From positions 1 to 64,000 of the forward strand of contig NZ_QPIW01000003.1 of the NCBI RefSeq assembly GCF_003339505.1: a DNA stretch of 64,000 nucleotides. The letters run 5' to 3'. Source of the DNA: Runella aurantiaca (GTDB lineage Bacteria; Bacteroidota; Bacteroidia; Cytophagales; Spirosomataceae). The notes under the pieces were generated by a model. It made no database searches and was not told where the DNA came from. It worked only from the letters and a program-made list of their open reading frames with translations. This document shows positions 6,855 to 14,865 of this stretch, in pieces. Numbering within the stretch: the stretch's first letter is position 1; each line of letters opens with the position of its first letter. The position numbers were made by a program, and so were the translations under genes.

Positions 6855-7790
6855 ATGAAGGGGACGTTAATTTTAGGGTTAGCAGTAAGCTTAGCTGTTA
6901 CAATTGTAGCTTGCGAGCAAACCGAAGAAGCCTTTCAAGACCGTAAAACACGCGACAATAAAGCGGAAATACGGAGCTATCTGCTCGCTAACAACATACA
7001 GGCAGACAGTCTTCGGAATGGATTGCATTTCAGTATCCTGAATGCAAATGCGAATGCTCAAAAACCCCAGGTAGGCGATGAGATTACGTTTCGTTACATT
7101 GCCCGACGCCTAGATGGTACTATCGTTGATAGTAGTCAAGTAGGAATAAATGATGTATATATTCGGTCTTTTAATTCTAACGATATTACGGCGGCGGGGT
7201 ATGCAATGACTTACCGCTTCAATGCAGTACCTTCGTTTGAAGAGCTTTTAGCGGCACCACAGGAAAAAGTAAGGGAGGGAGACAAAGTCTCACTGTTTGT
7301 TCCGTGGTCGTTGAGAGGAACGGGTGATGTATCGTTGTTGGCACCTTTATATATTCCAATTCGATACGATTTGGATATTCTTAAAGTGAGAACTGAAGAG
7401 GAGCAAATTGATGATTTTGTGGCGTTGAACAAAATTCAGGGATTGGAAAAAAATCCAACGAATGGCCTTCGATTTGTTAAAACCAAAGCGTATCCTGATT
7501 CTGCACTGATTGCCGTTAATACCACCGTCAGTGTGACTTATACGGGAAAATTGATTAGGAATGGAGTACAATTTGATGCTGGAACGATCGACGTAAGTGT
7601 GGTGGACCCCACGGGTAATGCCTCTGGAGGAGTAGTAAAAGGCTTCAACGACGGAGTGGCAAAGCTCCGATTCGGTGAAAAGGCAATTGTCATTTTTCCA
7701 TCGGCACTTGGCTACTCAGTACAAGGCAGTGCTGGAAAAATTCCTGCGTATTCGCCGCTTTATTTTGAAATAGAAGCCAAACGAAAATAA
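6855..7790 (+). CDS. FKBP-like lipoprotein with degenerate active site
   Basis: 311 residues with a lipoprotein signal ending TIVAC (Cys20). Two FKBP-like regions are present (about 60-180 and 205-310). The C-terminal one reads VSVTYTGKLIRNGVQFDAG, then VVKGFNDGVAKL where active enzymes have VIPGWEEG, so isomerase activity is doubtful. It follows the canonical FKBP gene by 117 bases in the same direction. A close paralogue lies at 38552-39403; both start with a helix of the form E-x-xSYLxANN. A chaperone or envelope-assembly role is inferred. A terminator follows at 7802-7827. Confidence 0.82.
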   Translation: MKGTLILGLAVSLAVTIVACEQTEEAFQDRKTRDNKAEIRSYLLANNIQADSLRNGLHFSILNANANAQKPQVGDEITFRYIARRLDGTIVDSSQVGINDVYIRSFNSNDITAAGYAMTYRFNAVPSFEELLAAPQEKVREGDKVSLFVPWSLRGTGDVSLLAPLYIPIRYDLDILKVRTEEEQIDDFVALNKIQGLEKNPTNGLRFVKTKAYPDSALIAVNTTVSVTYTGKLIRNGVQFDAGTIDVSVVDPTGNASGGVVKGFNDGVAKLRFGEKAIVIFPSALGYSVQGSAGKIPAYSPLYFEIEAKRK

Positions 7791-7801
7791 TTACTTTACT
7801 G

Positions 7802-7827
7802 AAAGCGGCGTTAGCGTCGCTTTTTTT
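7802..7827 (+). terminator. terminator after the FKBP pair
   Basis: AAAGCGGCG (7802-7810) and CGTCGCTTT (7815-7823) form a 9-bp stem with one G-T wobble and a 4-base loop, followed by T residues to 7827. It ends just 13 bases before rdgB, so rdgB must rely on read-through or on a promoter within the hairpin region. Confidence 0.7.
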
Positions 7828-7839
7828 ATGTTCAATTTT

Positions 7840-8421
7840 ATGCAACTCTGTTTTGCCACCAACAATGCCCATAAGCTGGCAGAAATTAAGGCGCTTTTAG
7901 GGGAAACTTTTGCGCTCAAAACATTGAAAGAAATTGGCTGTGAGGAAGAACTCCCCGAAACAACCGATACCATTGAAGGTAACTCTCGCCAAAAAGCCGA
8001 ATACGTTTGGGAACATTTTGGCGTCGATTGCTTTGCCGATGATTCAGGACTCGAAATTGCCGCCCTCAACGGCGCGCCGGGCGTACATTCGGCCTATTAT
8101 GGTGGTTCAAGGGATTTTCAGGGCAATATCGCGCGGGTATTGGAAGAACTGAAATCGGAGCATGACCGAAGCGCACGGTTCAAAACCGTTATTACGTTGG
8201 TTGTTCAGGGCAAGGTCTATCAATTTGAAGGGGTTATCACTGGTCAGTTGCTGAAAGAACAACGCGGAAGTCAAGGATTTGGGTATGACCCTATTTTTGT
8301 TCCAGATGGCCACGAACGAACGTTTGCAGAAATGTCGATTGAGGAAAAAGGCAAAATCAGCCATCGTTCTCGAGCTTTTGCCCAATTGGTCGATTTCTTA
8401 AAGTCTTATTCTGAAGACTAA
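7840..8421 (+). CDS. rdgB: RdgB/HAM1 non-canonical purine NTP pyrophosphatase
   Basis: 193 residues from the ATG at 7840, which gives the family start MQLCFATNNAHKLAEI; an in-frame ATG at 7828 would add four unconserved residues. The enzyme hydrolyses ITP, dITP and XTP to monophosphates to keep deaminated purines out of nucleic acids. Family motifs are FATNNAHK near the N terminus, DSGLEIAALNGAPGVHSA in the middle and SQGFGYDPIFVP near 145, followed by FAEMSIEEKGKISHR. Full length, no anomalies. Confidence 0.95.
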   Translation: MQLCFATNNAHKLAEIKALLGETFALKTLKEIGCEEELPETTDTIEGNSRQKAEYVWEHFGVDCFADDSGLEIAALNGAPGVHSAYYGGSRDFQGNIARVLEELKSEHDRSARFKTVITLVVQGKVYQFEGVITGQLLKEQRGSQGFGYDPIFVPDGHERTFAEMSIEEKGKISHRSRAFAQLVDFLKSYSED

Positions 8422-8636
8422 ATTATAAGAAGTAAAAGTATTTTGTATTTTCTTTTCCAGCTCAACTGCATCACCTTATGATGATTGGTTGAGATAGGCT
8501 ATTTTACGTGTGCGCATAGATTGAGAAACATTCTTTCCGTAAAATCACTGCTATTGATTACGTCTTTTTAGTATTTTTACTTTTCCTTGAATTATTATAC
8601 CTCTAACAGCGCCTGTCGCTTTTTGCCACTCCACGT

Positions 8637-10103
8637 ATGCATTATCGTCTCTACTCCGACAATCCCGAAAGCCGTTATATTGAAGTAGAGTGTCGTATCA
8701 AAACGGAGGAAACCAGCACCCTTGAGGTTCAGCTGCCCGCGTGGCGGCCGGGAAGGTATGAATTACAGAATTTTGCCAAGAATATTCAACGATTCGGGGT
8801 TTTTAATAACGTCGGAAATCCGCTTCTGTTCAAAAAAATAACCAAAGACCGCTGGCGGATTCAGACCCAGGGAGAAACGGAGATTGTAATACGGTACAAC
8901 TATTACAGCGCCGTTCTAAACGCTGGAAGTAGCTATGTGAGCGAAGAATTTTGGTACGTCAATCCTGTTAATCTGTGTCTTTATACCGACCAAAATCTCC
9001 ACGAGCCCTGTACATTGGAATTGGTCATTCCCGATGATTTTGTGGTGGCCTGTGGTCTAAAGCAGATTTCAGAAACTACCCAAATTGAGGGAAAAACGCT
9101 GCTGGCGAAGGATTATTATGAGTTGGTGGACAGCCCTTTGTTGGCGTCGCCCACCATTCAAAGTCGGTCTTATAAAATCAATACGACCACGTTTTATGTT
9201 TGGATGCAGGGAAACATAAAGCCCAATTGGCACCAAATCTTAATTGATTTTGAAAAATTTACCGCTGCCCAAGTCAGCACGATGGGCGATTTTCCAGAAT
9301 CTGAATACCACTTTTTAAACCTGATTCTTTCCACTCCTTTTTACCATGGCGTAGAGCATCGGCATTCGACCATGATTGTCTTAGGCCCTGATGATGAGGG
9401 AGAAGGCTTGTATACCGACTTGCTAGGGGTAAGCTCACACGAGCTGTTTCATGCCTGGAACATTATCAGGATACGGCCACAAGAACTCTTGCCGTACGAT
9501 TTTACGAAAGAAAATTACTTTACCACCTGTTTTGTAGCCGAAGGGGTGACCACCTATTACGGAGATTTGTTTTTGCGACGTTCGGGCGTGTTTGATGATG
9601 TGGCCTATTACCGTGAACTTCAGGTATATATGAAGCGACATTTTGAAAACAACCGTGATGCGCAGCAATCCTTGGCGGAGTCGTCGTGGGATTTGTGGTT
9701 GGATGGATACGAAAAAGGAATTCCTAAGCGCAAAGTGTCGGTGTATCATAAAGGTGCTTTGGTAGCGTTAATATTGGACATTACGATTCGCAAAAATCAT
9801 CAGCATAAAAAATCTTTAGATGATGTAATGCGGTTGATGTGGCAACGTTTTGGCATACCATTTGTAGGATACTCGTTTGAAGATTATCAATCTGTGGTGG
9901 AAGAAGTGGCAGGGGAGTCTTTGGATTGGTATTGGAAAGATTGTATTTTGAGTAACATCCCTCTTGAAAATCACCTTAATCATGCTCTTTCGTGGGTAGG
10001 TCTCCAAATGGTTACGTTTAGTGACGGAACGGTACATTTGCAAGAATTGGAGAACGAAAGGGCTATTTTACAAAGAAATAAATGGCTGAATAGCGATGTT
10101 TAG
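8637..10103 (+). CDS. M61-family metallopeptidase without C-terminal PDZ domain
   Basis: A 488-residue cytoplasmic-looking protein with no signal peptide. An N-terminal beta-rich M61 domain (about 1-165) precedes the gluzincin catalytic domain. SSHELFHAWNIIRIRP at 266-281 holds the zinc ligands His268 and His272 and the catalytic Glu269; AEGVTTYYGD follows with Glu302 as the third ligand. M61 enzymes (glycyl aminopeptidase group) usually continue into a PDZ domain. Here the protein ends soon after the catalytic domain, around a short LQELENERA tail, with a clean stop, so the PDZ appears absent. Stands alone on its strand. Confidence 0.85.
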   Translation: MHYRLYSDNPESRYIEVECRIKTEETSTLEVQLPAWRPGRYELQNFAKNIQRFGVFNNVGNPLLFKKITKDRWRIQTQGETEIVIRYNYYSAVLNAGSSYVSEEFWYVNPVNLCLYTDQNLHEPCTLELVIPDDFVVACGLKQISETTQIEGKTLLAKDYYELVDSPLLASPTIQSRSYKINTTTFYVWMQGNIKPNWHQILIDFEKFTAAQVSTMGDFPESEYHFLNLILSTPFYHGVEHRHSTMIVLGPDDEGEGLYTDLLGVSSHELFHAWNIIRIRPQELLPYDFTKENYFTTCFVAEGVTTYYGDLFLRRSGVFDDVAYYRELQVYMKRHFENNRDAQQSLAESSWDLWLDGYEKGIPKRKVSVYHKGALVALILDITIRKNHQHKKSLDDVMRLMWQRFGIPFVGYSFEDYQSVVEEVAGESLDWYWKDCILSNIPLENHLNHALSWVGLQMVTFSDGTVHLQELENERAILQRNKWLNSDV

Positions 10104-10178
10104 CCAAAATATCAGCATATTAGTTTGTTTTTTATATATTTATCACTTATTCATTGGGATATAAAATCAAGTACACAA

Positions 10179-11033
10179 ATGAAAATAACGCCGATTGAGA
10201 TTCGCCAGCATACGTTTCAAAGAGTCTTACGTGGATATGACATGGAGGAGGTTGGGGCATTCTTGACGTCCCTGTCCAATGAATGGGAGCGAGTATTGAA
10301 CGAAAACAAGCTGCTGAAAATGCAATTGGAGATTGCGGAAAAAGACTTGAATAAGCTTCGTGAAGTGGAATTGACGATGTTCAGGATGCTCAAAACGGCA
10401 GAAGATACCAGTGCTCAAATGACCGAACAGGCCAAAGTGGCCGCCGAGCAATACATTGAAGATGCCCGTCAAAAAGGAGAAGAACTGGTAAACGATGCCC
10501 GCAAAAAGGCGAATATGTTGGTCGTTGATGCTGAAAGTCAATCCAAATACGTGCGCGAAGAAATCCTTGGGGAGTTTAAAAACCACGAGCGGGATTTCAA
10601 AGCCATGGAAAAATACCGCGACAATTTAATTGTTCAGTTAAAAGCCCTTGCCAACAATACCGTTGATAGCATCGAGCGTTTTGAAAAGAAATTTTCTCAG
10701 GCTACCGTTCAGGAAAAATTTGAGGATTTACGAATTCAGGTGAGTGATTCTCTTAAAGTCGGAGAAGAAGGCCAAAAAGCACGATTGGAATTGGAAAAAG
10801 CAGTAGAAGAGGTTGTGGAAGGGGAAACGCAAGGGGCGGAAGAAGGCGCGGATGAAGTAGAAAATGAAGTAATGGCCGAAGCGACGGAAGAAGTAACCGA
10901 CGCGGCCGAAGTGGCGGCAGTGGAAGAAATCAAGGAAGAGGAAGCCCCAGAAGAACCGTCGGAAGAAGAAAAACAAGCCGAAAAAGATAAAAAAACGAAG
11001 GAAGAAGGGTCGTTTTTTGACCAGATTGGGTAA
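10179..11033 (+). CDS. DivIVA-domain coiled-coil protein with acidic tail
   Basis: 284 residues from the ATG at 10179, giving MKITPIEIRQHTFQRVLRGY, the membrane-binding DivIVA N-terminal motif. An upstream extension would place 18 unconserved residues before it. Residues about 25-200 are a long coiled coil, and about 205-275 are strongly acidic, Glu/Ala-rich and low complexity, ending in a basic stretch and GSFFDQIG. DivIVA proteins bind curved membrane at poles and septa and recruit growth or division factors. This role is well studied in Gram-positives but much less in Bacteroidota. It starts 75 bases after the M61 gene and just before folB, possibly as one operon. Confidence 0.8.
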   Translation: MKITPIEIRQHTFQRVLRGYDMEEVGAFLTSLSNEWERVLNENKLLKMQLEIAEKDLNKLREVELTMFRMLKTAEDTSAQMTEQAKVAAEQYIEDARQKGEELVNDARKKANMLVVDAESQSKYVREEILGEFKNHERDFKAMEKYRDNLIVQLKALANNTVDSIERFEKKFSQATVQEKFEDLRIQVSDSLKVGEEGQKARLELEKAVEEVVEGETQGAEEGADEVENEVMAEATEEVTDAAEVAAVEEIKEEEAPEEPSEEEKQAEKDKKTKEEGSFFDQIG

Positions 11034-11090
11034 TTAAATACAGAAAAAAAACGGGTTACGTTTTTCTAACCTTTAACTTTTAACCATACT

Positions 11091-11441
11091 TTGGGGACAG
11101 TTTCGCTCGAAGGAATCGAATTCTTCGCTTATCACGGCACTTCGGAAGAAGAGCAAAAAATAGGAAATAAATTTTCAATAGACGTAACCATCACGACCGA
11201 CTTTAGTGAAGCAGCCCGTTATGACCGCCTGAAAGGTACCGTAAATTATGAGGTTATATATCGGGTCGTGGCGCAGGTAATGCAAAAATCCAGTCGACTT
11301 TTGGAGCACATCGCCTACAATATTATTGATGAAATACGAAAGGCGTACCCGTCGGTAGAAACAATAGAAGTGAGTGTTTCGAAGTTTAACCCTCCCGTGG
11401 GAGGAGTCTGCGCCCGGTCACGGATTACGCTGAAAGGATAA
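11091..11441 (+). CDS. folB: dihydroneopterin aldolase
   Basis: 116 residues, starting at the TTG at 11091; no in-frame ATG lies closer. FolB cleaves dihydroneopterin to 6-hydroxymethyl-dihydropterin and glycolaldehyde in folate synthesis. VSLEGIEFFAYHGTSEEEQKIG at the N terminus carries the conserved Tyr and Glu of the pterin pocket, and SVSKFNPPVGG near the C terminus includes the catalytic Lys region. Length is typical. Its neighbour on the opposite strand is moaC, another pterin enzyme, but the two converge and are separated by a hairpin. Confidence 0.9.
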   Translation: MGTVSLEGIEFFAYHGTSEEEQKIGNKFSIDVTITTDFSEAARYDRLKGTVNYEVIYRVVAQVMQKSSRLLEHIAYNIIDEIRKAYPSVETIEVSVSKFNPPVGGVCARSRITLKG

Positions 11442-11444
11442 AAA

Positions 11445-11471
11445 GTAGAGGCGCAACTTTTGCGTCTCTAC
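11445..11471. terminator. hairpin between folB and moaC (GTAGAG repeat family)
   Basis: GTAGAGGCGCAA (11445-11456) pairs with TTGCGTCTCTAC (11460-11471) across a 3-base loop with one G-T wobble. It lies at the convergent ends of folB and moaC, actually touching the moaC 3' end. The stem sequence is almost the same as the hairpin at 39433-39460. Confidence 0.65.
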
Positions 11472-11941
11472 GTCAAAAAGAAATCTTTTTTACCACCCGT
11501 CTTGGCAACAAGACGGGTTTCTTTTATGATAATGTGTTGGCTCATGGCTTTGCACATGTCATAAATAGTCAACGCCGCTACGCTTGCACCCGTGAGGGCT
11601 TCCATTTCAATGCCCGTTTTGCCCGTTACACTTGCGGTGCAGATAATCTCTACTTCACGCGCCTCATTTACCATAATATCCACTTGGCAATTTTCTAATC
11701 CCAACGGGTGGCATAGTGGTATGAGTTCGCCCGTGCGTTTGGCGGCCATCACGCCCGCAATGACGGCCGTTTGAAAAACAGGGCCTTTTTTTGTGTGAAT
11801 TTCGTCGTTTTGTAGCAAATCCATGATTTCGTCGCCCAGCACCACAATACTGCGGGCTTTTGCAACACGTTTGGTGACGGCTTTTTCCGATACATCCACC
11901 ATACTTGGATTTCCTTCGGAATTTAAATGAGTAAGAGACAT
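11468..11941 (-). CDS. moaC: cyclic pyranopterin monophosphate synthase MoaC
   Basis: 157 residues. MoaC converts the MoaA product into cyclic pyranopterin monophosphate, the first stable intermediate of molybdenum cofactor. LCHPLGLENCQVDI near 75-88 and KTGIEMEALTGASVAALTIYDM near 108-129 are the active-site blocks, including the conserved His, Glu and Asp. No other moa gene is within the window, so it is isolated from the rest of the pathway here. Full length. Confidence 0.95.
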   Translation of the reverse strand: MSLTHLNSEGNPSMVDVSEKAVTKRVAKARSIVVLGDEIMDLLQNDEIHTKKGPVFQTAVIAGVMAAKRTGELIPLCHPLGLENCQVDIMVNEAREVEIICTASVTGKTGIEMEALTGASVAALTIYDMCKAMSQHIIIKETRLVAKTGGKKDFFLT

Positions 11942-12030
11942 TCGTTCGTTTGTTTTAAATACAAAATACGTAAAGAATACGTTAACAGTGACTATTACTT
12001 TATCGTTATCTAATTTTAATCATTTTATGA

Positions 12031-12061
12031 TTGCCCACCGTTTAGTACCATTGTACCTTTG
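12031..12061 (+). promoter_or_regulatory. promoter of the ebo cluster
   Basis: TTG at 12031-12033 and TACCTTTG at 12054-12061 are separated by 20 bases, an excellent match to the Bacteroidota -33/-7 arrangement. Transcription is predicted from about 12066, giving a leader of about 33 bases before eboA. Confidence 0.65.
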
Positions 12062-12098
12062 TAACGAAAGTTAAAAGTAAAGTAACGCAAAAATCAGT

Positions 12099-12977
12099 AT
12101 GTTAACTCAGATAAACAGTCTTCTTTGGGAACTCCTCAGCGCGCAGCTTACGACCTCAGAAGCCGATTGGCTATCAGCGAAGGGAGAAGCTGAACCGTTG
12201 GAATTGATGACGGCTTTTGTGGCGGCGCCCCGTTTTTTGGCCAAACGCACGGTAAAGCCAACGGTGCAGCAGACCATAGAGTTAAACGAGATTCTACCTG
12301 GATTTTCGGTGGAAGATTGGGGCATTGTACGGCTGAGCCGTGTGTGGTTGTTGAGTTGTTTGGAGGCTGCTGATAAAGAAGAATATTGTCGCCACATTGA
12401 AACCCTGTTTGATACCGCCGAAATGAACGAGCTAGTGGCGCTTTACTCGGCGCTTCCCGTGTTGAACTACCCCGAAAAATGGCTTTTTAGGGCCACTGAT
12501 GCCGTACGTTCCAACATGGGAGTGGTGTTTGATGCCATTGCCTTGCGAAATCCGTATCCGACAAAACACTTTACCGAACTGGCTTGGAATCAGCTCGTGC
12601 TCAAAACCATATTCAACGATAAACCTATTCATTTTATCGTAGGGTTGGACGAACGAGCCAACAAAAATTTGGCCCTTACGCTTTCTGATTTTGCCCACGA
12701 ACGCTGGGCGGCGGGTAGGATGGTGGCACCGCAGGTGTGGCGATTGGTGAGTAAATTTTTGAATGAAGAACTTCTCCCCGATATGGAGCAGCTGTTTAAG
12801 TCACCTTCCATCCACGACCAACAGGCGGCGGCCCTTACTTGTCATCATTCAGAGTATGAACCCGCGAAGCAATTGCTTGCCAACTACCCTGATTTGGAAA
12901 AAAATGTCCACCATAACCAATTGACTTGGACCCACCTTGAATTTATTGATCTTAATACTTATGTGCCTAACCGATAA
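12099..12977 (+). CDS. eboA: EboA domain protein
   Basis: 292 residues, alpha-helical and soluble. It lacks recognisable catalytic motifs. I identify it by its position as the first gene of an eboABCDEF set, and by EboA-like features: an N-terminal helix pair followed by WLFRATDAVRSNMGVVFDAI and a region rich in NPYP and TELAWNQLVLKT. In the ebo literature EboA has no assigned biochemical function. The coding region overlaps eboB by 17 or 41 bases depending on the eboB start, indicating translational coupling. It follows a strong promoter. Confidence 0.8.
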   Translation: MLTQINSLLWELLSAQLTTSEADWLSAKGEAEPLELMTAFVAAPRFLAKRTVKPTVQQTIELNEILPGFSVEDWGIVRLSRVWLLSCLEAADKEEYCRHIETLFDTAEMNELVALYSALPVLNYPEKWLFRATDAVRSNMGVVFDAIALRNPYPTKHFTELAWNQLVLKTIFNDKPIHFIVGLDERANKNLALTLSDFAHERWAAGRMVAPQVWRLVSKFLNEELLPDMEQLFKSPSIHDQQAAALTCHHSEYEPAKQLLANYPDLEKNVHHNQLTWTHLEFIDLNTYVPNR

Positions 12978-13980
12978 AGATTTAACGCAGAACCCCTCCC
13001 ATTTTGAGGAGACCGAAGAGATTGTCACCCATCGCGATATGGGCTGGGACGATTACCGGGAATTGATTCGTGGAATGCGCTTTTTTGACCCGCATATTCA
13101 CATGGTGTCCCGGACCACCGACGACTACGAAGCCATGCGTGATGCTGGCATCGTAGGACTGATTGAGCCTGCTTTTTGGGTAGGCCAACCGCGTACTGGA
13201 CTTTCTACCTTTAAGGACTATTATAGCAGTTTGGTGGGCTGGGAGCGTTTTAGATCGTCGCAGTTTGGGATTAAGCATTATTGTACCATTGGTCTCAACT
13301 CGCGCGAAGCCAACAACGAACCGCTGGCTGAGCAAGTGATGGAGATTTTGCCACTGTACTTATATAAAGAAGGCGTTGTGGGCGTGGGAGAAATTGGTTT
13401 TGACGACCAAACCGCCGCCGAAGAAAAATACTATCGTCTTCAGTTGGAGTTGGCAAAAAAAGCAAAACTGCCCGTACAAATCCATACCCCGCACCGCGAC
13501 AAGAAAAAAGGAACGGAGCGAAGCATGGCCATTGCCCTCGAACACGGCCTTGACCCGTCGTGGGTGATTGTGGATCACAACAACGAAGAAACTGTCAAGA
13601 GCGTATTAGACCAAGGCTTTTGGGCGGCGTTTACCATTTATCCTTTTACCAAAATGGGCAATGAACGCATGGTAAAAGTAGTGGAACATTATGGACCTAA
13701 TCAAATCATGGTTAATTCGGCCGCTGATTGGGGGATTTCTGACCCGCTGGCGATTCCTAAAACCGCCGCTTTGATGAAAATGCGCGGCATTCCAGACGAA
13801 ACCATTCGACTCGTGACCTACCAAAATGCCATTGATGCTTTTGCAAAAAGTGGTCAAATTGACGTCAGTGATTTTGAAAATGGCCTCAATGTAGACCAAA
13901 GTGAGAAGTTTAACGGAAATACCATTTTACGGGGCGGCCAGCAACCCCGCGTTGCCAAAGATTCTTTAGTAATTCGATAA
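12961..13980 (+). CDS. eboB: TatD-like metal-dependent hydrolase EboB
   Basis: 339 residues from the ATG at 12961; an upstream ATG at 12937 would extend the overlap with eboA to 41 bases. The TIM-barrel metal site is visible: FFDPHIHM (HxH) near 42-49, EIGFDDQ near 147, QIHTPH near 175, DHNNEE near 200 and a late NSAADWGISDP. TatD-family enzymes include nucleases and amidohydrolases. In the ebo cluster the substrate is unknown. It sits between eboA (overlapping) and eboC (1-base gap). Confidence 0.88.
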   Translation: MCLTDKDLTQNPSHFEETEEIVTHRDMGWDDYRELIRGMRFFDPHIHMVSRTTDDYEAMRDAGIVGLIEPAFWVGQPRTGLSTFKDYYSSLVGWERFRSSQFGIKHYCTIGLNSREANNEPLAEQVMEILPLYLYKEGVVGVGEIGFDDQTAAEEKYYRLQLELAKKAKLPVQIHTPHRDKKKGTERSMAIALEHGLDPSWVIVDHNNEETVKSVLDQGFWAAFTIYPFTKMGNERMVKVVEHYGPNQIMVNSAADWGISDPLAIPKTAALMKMRGIPDETIRLVTYQNAIDAFAKSGQIDVSDFENGLNVDQSEKFNGNTILRGGQQPRVAKDSLVIR

Positions 13981-13981
13981 C

Positions 13982-14851
13982 GTGAGCGTCATAAAACCAT
14001 ACCTGCAACTTACCCGTCCGGCCAATATTGTCACGGCCATTGCTGATATATTGGCTGGAATGGCCATTGCCCAATTTACGTTTGGAGCGAGTCCAGCGTA
14101 TTGGTTGGTACTTTCTACGGTGGGCCTATACGGTGGTGGAGTGGTGATGAATGATGTATTTGATGCTCAACTGGATGCCATTGAGCGCCCAGAGCGCCCC
14201 ATTCCGAGTGGGAGAGTACCTATCCGGTCGGCGGCTTTTATGGGCCTTTCGTTGCTGATTTTAGGGGTAGTTTCGGCGGCACTTTTCAGCGTATTGAGCG
14301 GCATAATTGCCCTTGTAGTGGCGCTATTGGCCATTTTATATGACCGTTACGCCAAGCACAGCGCGGTCTTTGGGCCATTGACAATGGGGTTTTGTCGGGG
14401 TGGAAATCTACTTTTGGGCATGAGTGCCGTTAGTTCGTCATTGTCCGAATGGGGGTGGTTGGCGATGGTGCCGATTGCCTACATTGGTGCCATTACGCTC
14501 ATCAGTCAGGACGAAGTCCACGGCGGCAAGCGCCGCTCGCTTTACATTGCGGCCTCGCTTTATACCACAGTTCATGCCATTCAGTTTTTGGTGGCGGTCA
14601 ATGAAGGAAACGGCGCAATGGCGTTGCTGCTTATTGTGTTGCACGCCCTAATGGTAGGGCGTCCTTTGTGGAATGCGTTCCAAAATCCGATTGGCCCCAA
14701 CATTGGAAAAGCGGTAAAAGCAGGTGTACTTTCTCTTATTATAATGAATGCTGCTTGGTGCATTGCCTTTGGGAACTGGCCCGTAGCACTTGGTGTTCTT
14801 TTATTACTTCCATTATCCATACTGTTAGCCCGTATATTTGCGGTAACCTAG
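13982..14851 (+). CDS. eboC: UbiA-like prenyltransferase EboC
   Basis: 289 residues from a GTG at 13982, one base after eboB stops. It is an integral membrane protein with about eight or nine helices. NDVFDAQLDAIERPERP near 57-73 is the first Asp-rich prenyl-diphosphate site of the UbiA superfamily, and LYDRYAKH near 118-125 stands at the place of a second. ISQDEVHGGKRRSL near 176-189 is another conserved cytoplasmic loop. It would attach an isoprenoid chain to an aromatic or sugar acceptor. The acceptor is not known for ebo clusters. Confidence 0.9.
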   Translation: MSVIKPYLQLTRPANIVTAIADILAGMAIAQFTFGASPAYWLVLSTVGLYGGGVVMNDVFDAQLDAIERPERPIPSGRVPIRSAAFMGLSLLILGVVSAALFSVLSGIIALVVALLAILYDRYAKHSAVFGPLTMGFCRGGNLLLGMSAVSSSLSEWGWLAMVPIAYIGAITLISQDEVHGGKRRSLYIAASLYTTVHAIQFLVAVNEGNGAMALLLIVLHALMVGRPLWNAFQNPIGPNIGKAVKAGVLSLIIMNAAWCIAFGNWPVALGVLLLLPLSILLARIFAVT

Positions 14852-14865
14852 CGAATTTTAAACTT

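Noticed and set aside
10227-10976. Open frames opposite the DivIVA-domain gene, including a Phe/Arg-rich and a Ser/Thr-rich frame
   Set aside because: They are antisense shadows of the Glu/Ala-rich coding sequence; composition follows the codon pattern of the real gene.
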